From NCBI RefSeq assembly GCF_020184175.1, contig NC_065530.1, forward strand, positions 82,933,260 to 82,997,259: 64,000 bases of DNA, given 5' to 3'. The notes beneath the pieces were generated by a model. The model did no database searches, was not told the origin of the DNA, and saw nothing but the letters and a program-made list of their open reading frames with translations. Shown here piece by piece: positions 36,381 through 48,917 of this stretch. Source of the DNA: Aphis gossypii (lineage: Eukaryota > Arthropoda > Insecta > Hemiptera > Aphididae). The translations under genes and the position numbers were made by a program. How positions within the stretch are numbered: the first letter of the stretch is position 1; each line of letters opens with the position of its first letter.

Positions 36381-36474
36381 CTATCGTGTACCGTGCAGTA
36401 TGCTCGTGTAGGTGGCTAAGTCATAGCCTGTGGTAGAGTAAAAGCGCCAACTATCTACCCCTTCAAACGCAGTT
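36381..36474 (-). CDS. candidate short terminal exon behind a strong acceptor
   Basis: The minus strand has an excellent 3' splice site, TTCTTCCGTTTGTTTCCCCAG, ending at 36475. The frame that runs through it continues for about 30 codons to TAG at 36381-36383. The product is well mixed (Phe-Glu-Gly-Val-Asp near the start, then Ser-Thr-Thr-Gly-Tyr-Asp and Tyr-Thr-Ser), with none of the Ile/Tyr/Lys monotony of most frames here. A TATAAA word lies downstream, but no AATAAA was seen close by. No family is recognised. It may be the last coding exon of a gene whose body lies further right, or a non-coding exon. Confidence 0.22.
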
Positions 36475-36809
36475 CTGGGGAAACAAACGGAAGAACACAA
36501 TATTATAATGCTGTGTTCCAAGAATAAAGTTTTATACGTTATAATACTATAATACACGTGCAGTATAATGTGTATAAACTGCAAACAAGCTATTTCGATT
36601 ACACGAATATCATAAATGGTATGTGTTTAACGTGTCCACCAAAGGTTGGGTTTCCACTCTTTTAGTGGACTCTTCGCTAGCCGCTCGTCCTGTTTATACG
36701 AAGTCGGTCCCCGTGTCCGAGTTAATATTTTACAAACATACACGACAGAGCCAACTTTAAGTTGCCCACATCACGATTACGTACTTAAAAATCCAAATAA
36801 TTTGTGTCA

Positions 36810-36935
36810 ATGGTGTTTATAGTTGACTTTCTAACTACGACACTTTATTATACTATGAATTATAATAATAATTCCGAGTTGAACGCGTTTCTTTGCACTA
36901 TAACTTTACGCGCCTATACATTATCGGTTTTTCAT
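36810..36935 (+). CDS. weak candidate first coding exon
   Basis: An ATG at 36810 opens a frame of 42 codons that runs into a consensus donor, GTAAGT, at 36936-36941. The product starts with a hydrophobic segment (Val-Phe-Ile-Val then Phe-Leu) that could be a signal peptide, followed by an Asn-rich stretch. The frame continues after the donor, so the donor is not needed to explain it. No family is recognised, and the start context is only fair. Confidence 0.12.
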
Positions 36936-36941
36936 GTAAGT

Positions 36942-39890
36942 ACACAACTTCACCCGGCTGCCACATTTATCATATTGTATATTATATATTATGTGTGTGA
37001 CGTATACCGAATTCGCTGACCAAATCGTGTACGTGCAGTGCGCACACATATACGAAGATTAATTAATATTATTCGGCGGAAAGGGGCCCTTTATGTTCGA
37101 CAACACATTGCCGTGTAGGTAACATAACTGCTACGTTGTCGGAACAAGTAATTGAATTAATCATGAGAGAAAAGGGCTTTATTGTCGAAAGTAATTTTTC
37201 AGGCACAACAAAACACGGTTCCTGTGATGATCAAGTGCAGTTTCCACACGCCAGTACAACTATACCAAAACACGAATTCAACACAATCCCGTGAAATATA
37301 GTGTGAGTTTGTGAGTGTGAATGTGTGCGCGTATAAATATAGATATATTCCGCAGCCGCTGCATTTAATTATACTGTATAGGACACAATATACTTTTGTC
37401 CCTCGAAATACTCGTGTGCTATACATGGTACGTTGTCGTGTGTGTCACGTTCGTTTTGAACGGAAACGTGTGGACATGGATGTAGAGTACATAATTTTAT
37501 CGTACGGGTAAAACATTTAATCATATAATTTATATGGCAGAGGCAACGCGTGGTTTAGTAGTTTCGGGACTTTTCTAATATTCGTATAAGACGAAATATC
37601 TACTAGATATGGAGGTACCGATTGAGGTTAATATACTGGTGGCAGGATAATGACCCAAGTACTACGTGAGGTTTTAATAATTTATTACAGCCCTTTCAAA
37701 TTGTTTGCAGGTATTCGCTAAATTCGTGGCCACGCCTATTTTTCGTATACCTACATAGAAATTTTAAGCTCGAAAGTCGAAAAATTGATGTAAAACATAA
37801 AATATATATTTTTAACGTGCATTAAGCATGATTTAATAAATATCTACTTGATAATTATAATATTAAACAGGCTGCGGTTCATGTATAAAAAAAATAAACT
37901 ATACAACAATATAACATTAAATGTGACAAGCGCAAAATGAACGTTCGCAAACAAAAAATATGATTCGTATTCTCGCAGGAATCTTAGGTATATAGTTAAA
38001 TAAATAAAAAAAAATTATATATTAATATAATTTACGTTGGCTCATAAACCTGCCAAGACACTCGTAAAAAGTGGTCCTATTTTCGGGAATAAAACGATAA
38101 CTACATTATAATATATACGTAACCCGTACGGGCATCGCAAACGTTATCATTTGTCATTGAATCTTCGACTCGACAATAACCTATACATAATAATATAATA
38201 TTATTATAGAGCGGTTCGACTGAATAGGCCACCACCAGATTGTCATCATTCTTTTTTCCTCTTTTTTTTTTTATCTATAGATGCGCCTCCGCATAAATAC
38301 CATATATTATTATTAGTATTATTGTTATGATACATGCGGCGGGGTGAAATACCTATACTATTATGTTTAAAGTTTTGTCATCTTAAAATCACATAATATT
38401 CCCGCATATACCTCATCCGAACGAGTATATATATATATAATATTTTATAATAATGGTAATAAAAAAAAATCTACTATTTTCATTCATCTTATCCTCTCGA
38501 CGACCACGAAGGTACTTACCGATCTATACGGTTATACATATATTATATAAACACAATAATATTCGTATTGTACAACTGCTGTCACCCTCTGCATCGGGTA
38601 CATATAATCTTCTCTATACGAGTATATATATTGTGTTTTCATTCATTATTATTTTTTTTATACATACTATTATTATATTATATTGTTATTTCGCAGCCAG
38701 TTTGGATTTATTTTTACAGTCGACACCTTTGTACAGTCCGTGTTATTGCTGAACCAAACGTTATTCGGCTGTTCGTCTATTCGCAGTGGTAAATGCGCAC
38801 GTCGAGGCTAATCCTGTTATTCACGTCTTCGTTGCCAATGTTGCTGCAGTCGCGTCGACATGATGTATTGAGTGCAATGTGTACCTACTCACTCGACTCA
38901 TCTGTAGTCACGTTAATATGTATGTAATTTAAGATTTTCATCCGTTGTGATTGAAATACAATTGTGTATTGTACATAATTAAATATATTGAGGATTCATT
39001 AACACCAATATTATTATACGTATAAAAAAAAAGCATTCGTTTTTTAACGAAAATTATAAATTGAAAAAATATATTAAACGAAACGTATTTTACGAGCCTT
39101 TTTTGTGTGCAAAATCGATCAATAAATTTTTAAATTCAAGATTTTCTATCGTTTCTTTTTCAATTGAAATTATAGCAAGATCACTTAATCTTTTTTGGTT
39201 TATAGAAGACCTCAAATAATTTTTTTATTATTTTTTATTTAAAAAAGCTCTATTAACGCTACAGCTATAGGTATATGGTACAAAACTGTCATTATTTATA
39301 ATAAACTGAAACACTTTCAATAAACTATTATTGGGTTTTAATAATTGGGATAAAACTACTAACTTACTAACTACCTTTACAATTACAGTGAGTCATCGGT
39401 AAACAAACTATTATTATATATTATTTTTTGTCTTTCATGTTTTACGTTTTTCATTCAACATTTTCTGTTCCTAAACTAGTGTCAAACTAGGTGGCTGTCT
39501 ACTTTGCTACCACACTGGGTCACGGCATTGCATACAGGTAAATAATATACGCTATATCACTGAGAAATTATAGTGATTTATCGACAACAAAAATCCAATT
39601 TGCGTATTATCTATTTATAATTATATGTACATTACAAATTCATTGACGTTAAGAAACGTGCATTTCGTTGATGTCTGTACCTGAGTACTGTGAGTTGTAA
39701 CCACTTTCACGTAGGTATATAATTCTAGAACACGCGATAAAACCGCGTTTAAGTCATTAATAAATCAAGTCATCAAGACAACGATAAATTATAGCAGTAC
39801 TTAGCCACCGAATTCTATCGAAACGGTTTAATCATTCATAATAACTAGCTTGTATGTAAAGCATAGAAAATCTAGAACGATCAGAGCATT
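36942..39890. other. alternating CpG-containing and AT-rich patches
   Basis: CpG-containing patches at about 37000-37560 and 38160-38900 are separated by AT-rich DNA. A strong pyrimidine tract ends in CTATAG at 38280, followed by a short frame that stops after 11 codons. No supported gene was seen. Confidence 0.4.
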
Positions 39891-40285
39891 TCGACGTAGC
39901 TGGTATATAATCTCGTAAGAACCGAGCACAAATAGACACGTATGCGGATCGCGAGAAGGACTATAGGAGAGGCGGGCGTCGTACAGCGCTTAACTTATCG
40001 CAAGTACACGTCGTATATAATACTATTATTATTGTATTATTATGATCGCATCGCAGTGATAGATCGTTTATAAACAGACGACTGCGGTGGCGGCGGCAGT
40101 GGGGTTGGTTAATATATTATTATATATAAGGGGAAGAGGGTTGTGCGCCGTTGTCCGTATTTACGATTCGAAAACCACATCGATAACTACTATGCTGCTT
40201 ATAATATACGACGTGCACATAACTGCCTATACCTACCAGCAGCACAGCTATCACGCGTACCCATATAATATGATAATATTATAAT

Positions 40286-40456
40286 ATGATATTGTGTGTT
40301 CGCGCGACGGCGACGACGACGACGACAACGGCGATCGATAACAGCGGGGACGCGGAGCACGACTACGGCACACATTATACACGTATATACATCGCGGAAT
40401 CGTATAGATCGGATCCATTAACAGCAGTGACCCCACACAAGTCGCACCTTGGTCTC
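40286..40456 (+). CDS. weak candidate first exon ending at a GTGAGT donor
   Basis: An ATG at 40286 starts a frame that passes through an Ala/Thr run (from the CGA repeat) and then about 13 codons with G/A first positions and GC-rich third positions (residues about 16-28, acidic, with Asp, Ser and Glu). It reaches a consensus donor GTGAGT at 40457-40462. The product has no recognised domain. The repeat-derived N-terminus and the AT-rich sequence beyond argue for caution. The frame stays open past the donor. Confidence 0.13.
40304..40326. repeat. (CGA)n trinucleotide repeat
   Basis: Imperfect GCGACGG leads into five or more perfect CGA units at 40311-40326. Confidence 0.8.
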
Positions 40457-41461
40457 GTGAGTTTCTATGTATATATATATAATGTTATGTACGTACATCC
40501 GAAATCGACGCATAATAATATATTTAATATAATAATAATAATAATAATATTCGCCCCGTGGGTGGGTGTCTACTGCAGGGGAGGGGGCCATCTGCACAAC
40601 GCCGTTGTACAACTATACACACAAACACACAATGGAAATATAGTACGGGGAATATAACAGCTATTGAACACGCAAACGCGCATAATCGTATATCTCGATT
40701 TTTATTGCGATTATAATTCGCGGACAGCAGTAAACACTAAACACACACACTGCACACATTGTCCATTATTCACGCAGGACTTAAACGGCTATTTATTTAT
40801 GTATAATATATTATATATATTATAGGTACACCACCGCATGGTATAACCTCCCCAAAATCGTGCACTATGGAGAGAAAAAACCACACACTCGTATGTATAA
40901 TAATAATAATATATTTTATGATGTATACGCAGTGCCAGTAATAATAATAAATATTTAAAAAAATATTTGACAGAGATGGTTTTTTTTTCCATCCAATGGC
41001 AGGATACCGTGACACGACGCGTATTATTGCACACACCAGCTTTATATATTATAATAATAATATTAAATTGATTGCCGGTCGAGTATACGCCTATTATACA
41101 CACTCATACATACACGCGGTTCGGGATCGAATTTAGAAAAATTAATTTGCAAAAGGGCGGCTTTGGCGGTCATGTCAATGACGAGTGTACCTCGCCCGCC
41201 TGTATAGTTGTTTATCGTAGATATATGTTTTATACTTTTTATTCGCAATTGCCTGCAAAATGGATTTTGTTATTCATATCATATTAATATTATTATTATT
41301 ATTATTATTATACGCTGAAATGCAAAGTGGGTATGATTAAAAATAAATAAATGAAAACTCCCACACAATTGACCCTCGGCAAACGTTTTTGTCATATTTC
41401 AAGTCTCTCGTGTATACGATATATTATATGCACCGCCTGCGTGTTTACAATGATCTAGACA

Positions 41462-41473
41462 CACGTGACGTCA
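41462..41473. promoter_or_regulatory. overlapping E-box and CRE-like site
   Basis: CACGTG (41462-41467, the bHLH-type E-box) overlaps a perfect TGACGTCA (41466-41473, the CRE bound by CREB/ATF-type bZIP proteins). Both are palindromic consensus sites. The pair lies in a CpG-rich block just before the GAC repeat. Occurrence by chance is possible in a block so rich in ACGT. Confidence 0.3.
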
Positions 41474-41513
41474 AAGGGACCTCACCCGATCGAAAGACTA
41501 TTACATATTCACT

Positions 41514-41536
41514 GACGACGACGACGACGACGACGA
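41514..41536. repeat. (GAC)n microsatellite
   Basis: These are seven to eight perfect GAC units. They explain the Arg, Asp, Val and Ser runs in the overlapping frames at 41445-41982, which are rejected as genes. Confidence 0.9.
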
Positions 41537-43786
41537 TGTGAAGACAAACAAACCCGCGTAAACGTATATAACATAACATATAATAATATGATATATCGTA
41601 ATCGTATATACGGTATATATATGTATGCACAGCGGTGCGTGTGTGATGGATTCGTCGTGCCCGGACTCGAGTTTGAGCGAAAATCTCCTGGTCCGGTCAT
41701 GGTAAATTCTAAAACAATTTTGACGTTGATTTGTTTGCTCTTCAACCACCGCCGCCGCCGTAGACAGCGTCGTGTGGTATTATACGTATATATATATCGG
41801 TGTACATATAATCGAATATATATGTATTCTTGACGAAGACCGAATGTAACCTGCACCCCCTCCCCCCAAGCAATAACGACCGTATATGCGTATATACATC
41901 TCCCCGTTCGTGTATCCCACCCCTTTATGTGTAGGTAGTATAAGCAGTGTTCGTTTATTTCCTCCACGCCGACTCTGTACATACACTACCGATATGTATA
42001 ATATATACCTATATATACATGTGAGCGAAGCTTTTTATTTTATGTCTGTATATACTAACGACTTCGAACTCTATCCGTTAAACGACATTATTACGGTTTA
42101 CGAAACAAGTGCCTATATATTGATTTCGAGTAAACGTTTAGTGTGTATCGTGTGAGTCAGTATTATAGGGTGACTTGCTGTTGCAGCGAAACGGTGATTT
42201 GCAGAATCCTGTACTGCAATCATAGCTGGAGAAGTTCAACAGTCGCTTATGGTCGTTTTTACAAATTTCCGACGTTTAGACGACGAATCTATAACCGTGG
42301 TAGTGATGCGACAGTATATTTATAACGATATAATATTATACTAGAAATATATACAAAAACAATACATACTTTATTGTCATTGATATCAACATTGACTTAT
42401 TCGTTCTATCTTTCTGACATTTTGGACGTTCAAATCGCCGATGGAAATATTTGACGACAGATTAACTATCCATAATACTACCCAATTCCTATTTCTTATA
42501 CATATAGTTACAGACGCGAATATATAACTTTAATAATATGTATTATGTACAATATTCATCGAGCATGCTCCTGTAACGTTCCTTTTCTGCAGTTACACTT
42601 TCCTATTTTTTTTTTTTTAATAATGAATTTATTAATGTTCTGATCTTTTGGAGTTATCTTTGAAGATTTATGTAATCTTAGTATTTTCCTGTGTAAACAG
42701 AATTTTTTTTTTTAATTAAGAATAACTTTTTATTTTAAGAATATATTTTTGTTTTTTTAAATTTCCATGTATACGAATCAAAATAATCAAATCAGAAGTT
42801 TTTGAATTATTAAAGTTTATTTATTGAGGATAATAGTCCTTATTATAGGTTATTGGGAAATTATTCTAATTAATATCAATATCATATTATAATAAGAGTA
42901 GGTATATTTGACTGAATATTTATAATTCTACAGTTAAAATTTTATGTGAAAACGAATTATTAAGGACTATTACGTGTAGGCGCTTAGTAGTTAAATCATA
43001 TACGGTTTAAAAAGTAAAACTACTTATTCAACATTTACTTAGATGGAAATATAGACATGTTCAAAAATCACGTGTTAAGTAAATTTAAGTAAAAAAGGGC
43101 GATTATCGTTTGAAAAAGAGAAGTGGTGTGTACGATAAACTCCTTAAAAACAAAAAAAAATAAAATCGAAGTAACTGGATGTCTGGATGCATAATATAGG
43201 ATCTTTAAATATATGTAAAATCGATACGAAAAAATCAGCTGAATTCGAACGAATGCAATTATCGAAAAGGATATAATAAGGTTTCCTCGTGTGGATCACA
43301 CTGTATACCACTAATATAAATCGGCCGACCGAGTGTATAATAGGTACGTATCGCATGTATATAATTATATATACTTGACCCGATTCAAATACGTATACGA
43401 TAAACATTTTTATAAAAATATATTACAAACACACGTTCGTTATTATGCACATAATATACATCGGCCGCGATTATCCAATTTACCCGTAACACATGGGCAC
43501 AATATACACACACACGTTCAACGGTTTGCGGTATATTCGTATCTCCAAGCGTGTATACATCATATTATATATTTTATGTATAAAATATGATTGAACGATC
43601 GCGTCATAGTTGAATAAGAGCATTTTATCGGAACACCGTGTATTACAGCCGGCAACTAATTCAACTTACACTCGTGTTGTAGTCGTGTATATTAGAACGC
43701 TGTTATCCGTATAGAATATTATATATACGTTATAATAGCGGGTATTACGTCATAATATATATATAATATATTAACATATATACGAC

Positions 43787-43798
43787 GTGTCATGACAC
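43787..43798. repeat. perfect 12-base palindrome
   Basis: GTGTCATGACAC reads the same on both strands. It is a possible dimeric binding site, with no further support. Confidence 0.5.
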
Positions 43799-43985
43799 AC
43801 TGTACTTAGAACGTTCGGGGTAAGAATATATCGAGCAACCCGCCACCACCGGGTCGGGGCAGCAGCAGAGGCAATACATTACGGTTTACACGCGTATATA
43901 CACCTATATATATACGGCACTAATGAACTCGCACATTTGTACACAATATACATTATATCATATGTTATAAATTTATACAAAATAT

Positions 43986-44006
43986 TATATATATATATAT
44001 ATATAT
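43986..44006. repeat. (TA)n microsatellite
   Basis: About ten TA dinucleotides occur in tandem. Confidence 0.85.
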
Positions 44007-44470
44007 CATATCGGATTAACTGTGTGTATTTTAGTAAACTTTACAAAGACTTCTGTGATTACACACATATATGTATATATATATTATCAGTATAGTGTAC
44101 ATCGCGTACAATATATACACCTATACTGGGCTATACAGTATTGATCTATAAACTTTGTAAAGGGTTTACCCGAAAACTTTGCTCATGGCGTGTATATACG
44201 TTATGTATACTATAGGCCTACCTATATATATGTGTGTGTGTACGTTTTACACGTACACAACACTTCACTTGAAACGGCCGAAACGTTGTTCGTCTATATT
44301 AGTTTACTATACAGTGACCCTATAGCATTCGCGGATTTAGAAACGATAAACGTATATGTATACACGTGTCATGTGCCTACAGAATAATTGCGATTCTCGT
44401 CGAAGTTTTTCGTCACTAAAAATAATAATAGCATAATTTTATGATATAAACGCGACGGCTAACGAGCAGT

Positions 44471-47400
44471 TCGTACACCAAGTATGACCAAGTCGGTTAT
44501 ATAATATAATATCCAAATAGTTCGATATTTAAGTGTGGACATTTTCAATAATTGGGTTCAGTACTTACCATCTTCTAATCGAATAATAAGTTTATACTCC
44601 CGTAATCTATATATACCTATGTGCACACAGATCGGTATTTTTATTTATTATAAATAGTTTCCAATATTTATAACTAATGGTATAACACTATAATAGAATA
44701 ATATATTCATAATTTCGACTACTTTATTATACTTCAGGTACTTATACATATACTTTGTGTGTTTTGTTAAATTCTAGCTTCGAAAACACAATTTCGTCAT
44801 AGGTCTTTTGATATTTTTTATCAATATTACACATCTGCAGTACTTCAATGATTTTTATAATTTAATCATCAAAGTACACGGAACATAGACTAACTAGGTG
44901 ACAGTCGCGTGTACATCTTCATATTGGAAAACATTTTCCAAACCATAACGTAATGAAAAATGATTCGAGCGTGATAGTGAGCAAAATGATAGACGATCGC
45001 GTGTATCGCATGGCCTAAAAATGTTCAGACCATTCAAGGACATGGTCTTGCACCTCTGAGATTATTTCTAGTGCGTTTCTATGCATTTACGTCTGTCGGT
45101 GATAAATACTGATAAATATAACTTATATATGTATCATGATAATATTATCTAACAATAATAATTATTATACGTGTCACGAAGAGGGTGATGAGAGACGAAG
45201 ACCTCGTGCTACGTTCTCTTCTCGAATGCATTAGTCGAGTAATCGGACACCACCGTCTATACAGCATATATAATATATACCTAATATACACTAAATGTAT
45301 CATTATGGATTATTGCTGCAGTATTCGATCCATGTTTATTTAACCGAACGATCGGTCAAAATTTAAGTGCGACCGTTGGTCATCTCTCATCGTATCCGTG
45401 AAACTGTGTTCGCCATCAGAGTCGCTTAAGGCTATTATTGCTAAGTATTTGTCGGATGTTAAATTTGTACCAAGACTGTGGGCCAGTAGACCTTGAAAAC
45501 TTTATTAAATAATCAACTAAAATTAAAAAAAAAAATTGTCACATCCACAACAATTAAACTACTTATTGTACAGACTGTAATCATATAATTATTAAAACAC
45601 AATATGCATTTTTTAAGTGTTATATATAGTTCTGAAAATAACTATGAAAATATAAAGTTGTAGGCTTAAAATAAAATTGGCTTAAATTGTACATTAATAA
45701 TTATAATTTTTCCAATTATTTCATTGAAATTTCAAAATAGATTCATTAAATAGTACAAATATGCAGTGAATATTCAAATACATACTACTTGCATGGAATG
45801 TCATTATATAAATAATATTTTTTGAATTAAAACAATAATTAATACATATCTAATAGTATAATTTTCCGTTTAAATATCCAACTTTTTCAGAATTTGAAAT
45901 TGAAATTTCCATAAAAAAAATTAAACAATTGAAGTCTTAAACTTTTTGGGTTTCCATAAGTATAACTTACGAGAAATACATAATATTTTCTATTCCATTT
46001 TCAAGTTTTAGATATTAAATTTAAAATTTTTTATATTTTTAACTAAAAAATTATTTGCAATTTTTTTGAGTTTTGACAGACATCGTCAATATTTTAACTC
46101 AATGCAGCTTTACTTTTTTTTTTTATTCGAGAGAACTGACATTAGAAATTATGACCGTTGTAATATTTATACATTATAAACGGCATTTCTGGTTAATCGT
46201 ATCCATATTCATATGAAGTTTATTATATTATAATAATTAATGTTATATAAGTACCCGGTACCAGGTACCAGGCAATTACAATCACGTTCGATAAATATTT
46301 ATGTATAGTACCTACATGAACTTGTAGGTATACGATATAAGATCCAATAAATTAAATTTTCATCGTATATATTATATAATATGTACTCAAAACTCAACAC
46401 TGTATACCGGATAACATTTATAATATTGAATGTGACGTTTTCCACGAACAGAATAATATGTAATTTTGGTTAAAAAAATTATACTTTTATTCTTCGATGA
46501 CTCATCAATCGCGGCTTAATCTAGACTTTTTCCAAATAATAACGATACGCCTAAATACATAAATACGACAGCAATTGATTAAAATTATATCATAAAATAT
46601 AATATATCAGCTGCGGCAAATGCCGATCAACCATTGTTATTTTAATGTTTGATATCGCAGATTCGCCGAAAAGTGAATATAATTTTTTTTATTTTCGACA
46701 CAATTCAAAAATGTTCGTATAGGCAATAACGCTGTATATAGGTAGGTTATACACAGCTATATAATAACAGTAGGTAGGTACTCATACACATGTATTATGT
46801 ATATATGTTTTATATTTTTTATATACAAAATTTGACAGACTCTATTTTATAAAACGTTGCATTGTACATAGGTATTCGACAACAGTGTAATCGTACAATA
46901 ATATATATATATATACAGTAGTGGGTAGGTACATTGAGAATAATAATAATACAAATATTAAATCTTATAAATGAATAAAGAACTTTCACGAGACCTACTT
47001 TATTCGTCATGAAATCATGTTAGTCACATCAGTATATGTATATAATATATTGTATTATATGTGCCTAACTATTAATTATAACTTATTATTATAATACATA
47101 TAATGCTGTATTAATGTGTATTGTGTACGACGCGTATAGTGGCCGTTTAATGCGTTTTAAACATCATAATATAATAGGCATATTACAACACGTATTTTTT
47201 TACTTGTGAAAAATATCTATCCATCTATTTAACACAATATAACAGCGGTAAAGCGTAGGTACATTGTATACAGGTATTATATTATATGGTTATAGGTATA
47301 TCATATAATATTATACGATGACAACGATAAATAGAAACATTATTTCGTGTATATTTTTATTATTTATCTATATAAAATGTATACGTGTTATCGGCAAAGC

Positions 47401-48659
47401 AAATGATCCAGACTTAAAAATGAATGCGAGCATTTAATAAAAAAAAACTTTAATAAATCCATGAACCAAACCTTTTAATATATTCTTTCTGATGTTTTAC
47501 AATCTTATTTTTACATAATAACTATTAAATAACTGTTATTGAAATCATTCAAGTTTAAAGATTTAAATATCCTATCAGAACAAATAGTTTTTAAAAGTAA
47601 AGATTCTCTTAGAATAATACTAGTATAGTATTGCTTATTACATTTAATAATATACCAATATAAATAAACGTTGTGTTTTTTACTCTACGAGCAAAGTCAA
47701 CAGTTAAATACAAAATAAAGCATATAATTATAAAAACTATAATTTTCTTATTATACATATTTAATGTCTTGAATAAATGTTTTGAGCTATTTTACGCCCA
47801 CTAAAATAATAGTGTTGTACATGGCAATTAACAATAATAATTAATTATTATAGTATTATTCAATACGTCAAGCGACACTATTTTTGTCAACAAATATTTA
47901 CGCAGTTTTTTTTTATTTTATTTTGTCTATTATTTATATTGTAAGTTGTCACTAGAACGCCAGATTGTTTAGATAGTTTGTTTAGATTTCGATCTCACTT
48001 AGCTTGAAGTAATTATAATATTCATCTTAACTATTCACATATTATAATATATTTTAGAATTATCATTAACTATTAAGTGTAAATCCGATACAATATAATT
48101 TATTCCACTAATGCATTACACTTATTTACACTCTTCGTATAAATTATAAATATGATAAAAGGAGAATTTAAGTATAAATCATATAATATTTTAGTATAAA
48201 TTATATAAGAAGATATACCTAGTACAACAATACATACTTATTAAATATGTATAAAATATAATCTCAAATGATATAGTAGTATAGTACCTATTATACTTTA
48301 AATATTTAGCATCAAAGTTCGTCAAATTATTAATATTGCAAATATTATTATATGTTAATTTAATTGTTCACTTAAAAATAGGAAGTATACATAATATAGG
48401 CCCTAAAAATTAAAATGTTATACATTAATTCGCTTGCTAGTATTGTGATACTTTAGTGTATATTATGTAGAATTTTGATTGATGATAAAATGGTTTTTAC
48501 ATAAAATTCGTCAAAATACGCAGTCGAATATTGTGTAGCTATATCTATGAATTTTAATTGCCTAGCAGAAACATAATATAAAAGGTATTTTATGTCGTAT
48601 ATACTTTAGAGTTTTCACTGTATAGTTTATATTCGTGTTGTTTGTACAGTATACGTACA
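44471..48659. other. mostly AT-rich gene-poor stretch
   Basis: A slightly CpG-richer patch at about 44871-45450 is followed by AT-rich DNA. A seven-base tandem repeat GGTACCA (two units plus GG) lies at 46257-46272. No coding-like frame or transposon end was seen. Confidence 0.5.
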
Positions 48660-48917
48660 TTATAAAAATGAGCTATTTGTCGTTTCAGGTATAATATTAT
48701 ACTTATATAATATAATATTTAAATATATAGTTATACACGTTCGACATATTAACCGGTTAGACGATACCACAATGTGATTCAGAATATTATTACATAGAAT
48801 TTTGAATAAATCATCATAATTCGTAAACAATTTATCCTCAAGTTCTTTATTTTTAAACATATTTAATGCAATCATATTTGATAGATGATAACCTCCAGTA
48901 GAACGGACATATGTCAA
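48660..48917 (-). CDS. weak candidate ORF or decayed coding fragment
   Basis: On the minus strand a frame of 85 codons without an upstream ATG ends in TAA at 48660. The first 55 residues are well mixed, with Ser-Thr-Gly-Gly-Tyr-His, an acidic/basic Asn-Lys-Glu-Leu-Glu-Asp-Lys segment and a Tyr-Asp-Asp near residue 34. The remainder is Ile/Tyr/Asn-rich and probably not coding. Internal ATGs occur at about residues 15 and 20. No acceptor or polyadenylation signal supports it. It could be a relic of a transposon gene or chance. Confidence 0.13.
   Translation of the reverse strand: MTYVRSTGGYHLSNMIALNMFKNKELEDKLFTNYDDLFKILCNNILNHIVVSSNRLICRTCITIYLNIILYKYNIIPETTNSSFL

Larger units (their letters stand above)
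39891..42340. other. CpG-rich block
   Basis: Dense CG words are interspersed with AT runs. The block contains GAC/CGA repeats at 40304-40326 and 41514-41536, an ATT repeat near 41287-41311 and a CRE/E-box composite at 41462-41473. Frames of up to 157 codons occur on both strands, mostly Tyr/Ile- or Arg-rich. One short segment at 40286-40456 has a more coding-like part. A regulatory region is the likeliest reading. Confidence 0.45.
42341..44470. other. AT-rich then mixed stretch
   Basis: The part at 42341-43300 is AT-rich with T-runs near 42607-42618 and 42704-42714 and an orphan acceptor-like tract ending at 42592. The part at 43301-44470 has more CpG, a palindrome GTGTCATGACAC at 43787-43798 and an AT run at 43986-44006. 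No supported gene was seen. Confidence 0.45.

Noticed and set aside
41509..41982. 157-codon minus-strand open frame
   Set aside because: It reads through the GAC microsatellite (Arg run) and Tyr/Ile-rich AT sequence, overlaps several other frames, and has no splice or poly(A) signals.
44984..44995. GTGAGCAAA word resembling the miR-87 seed
   Set aside because: The match ends after about nine bases and no precursor-like fold is visible.
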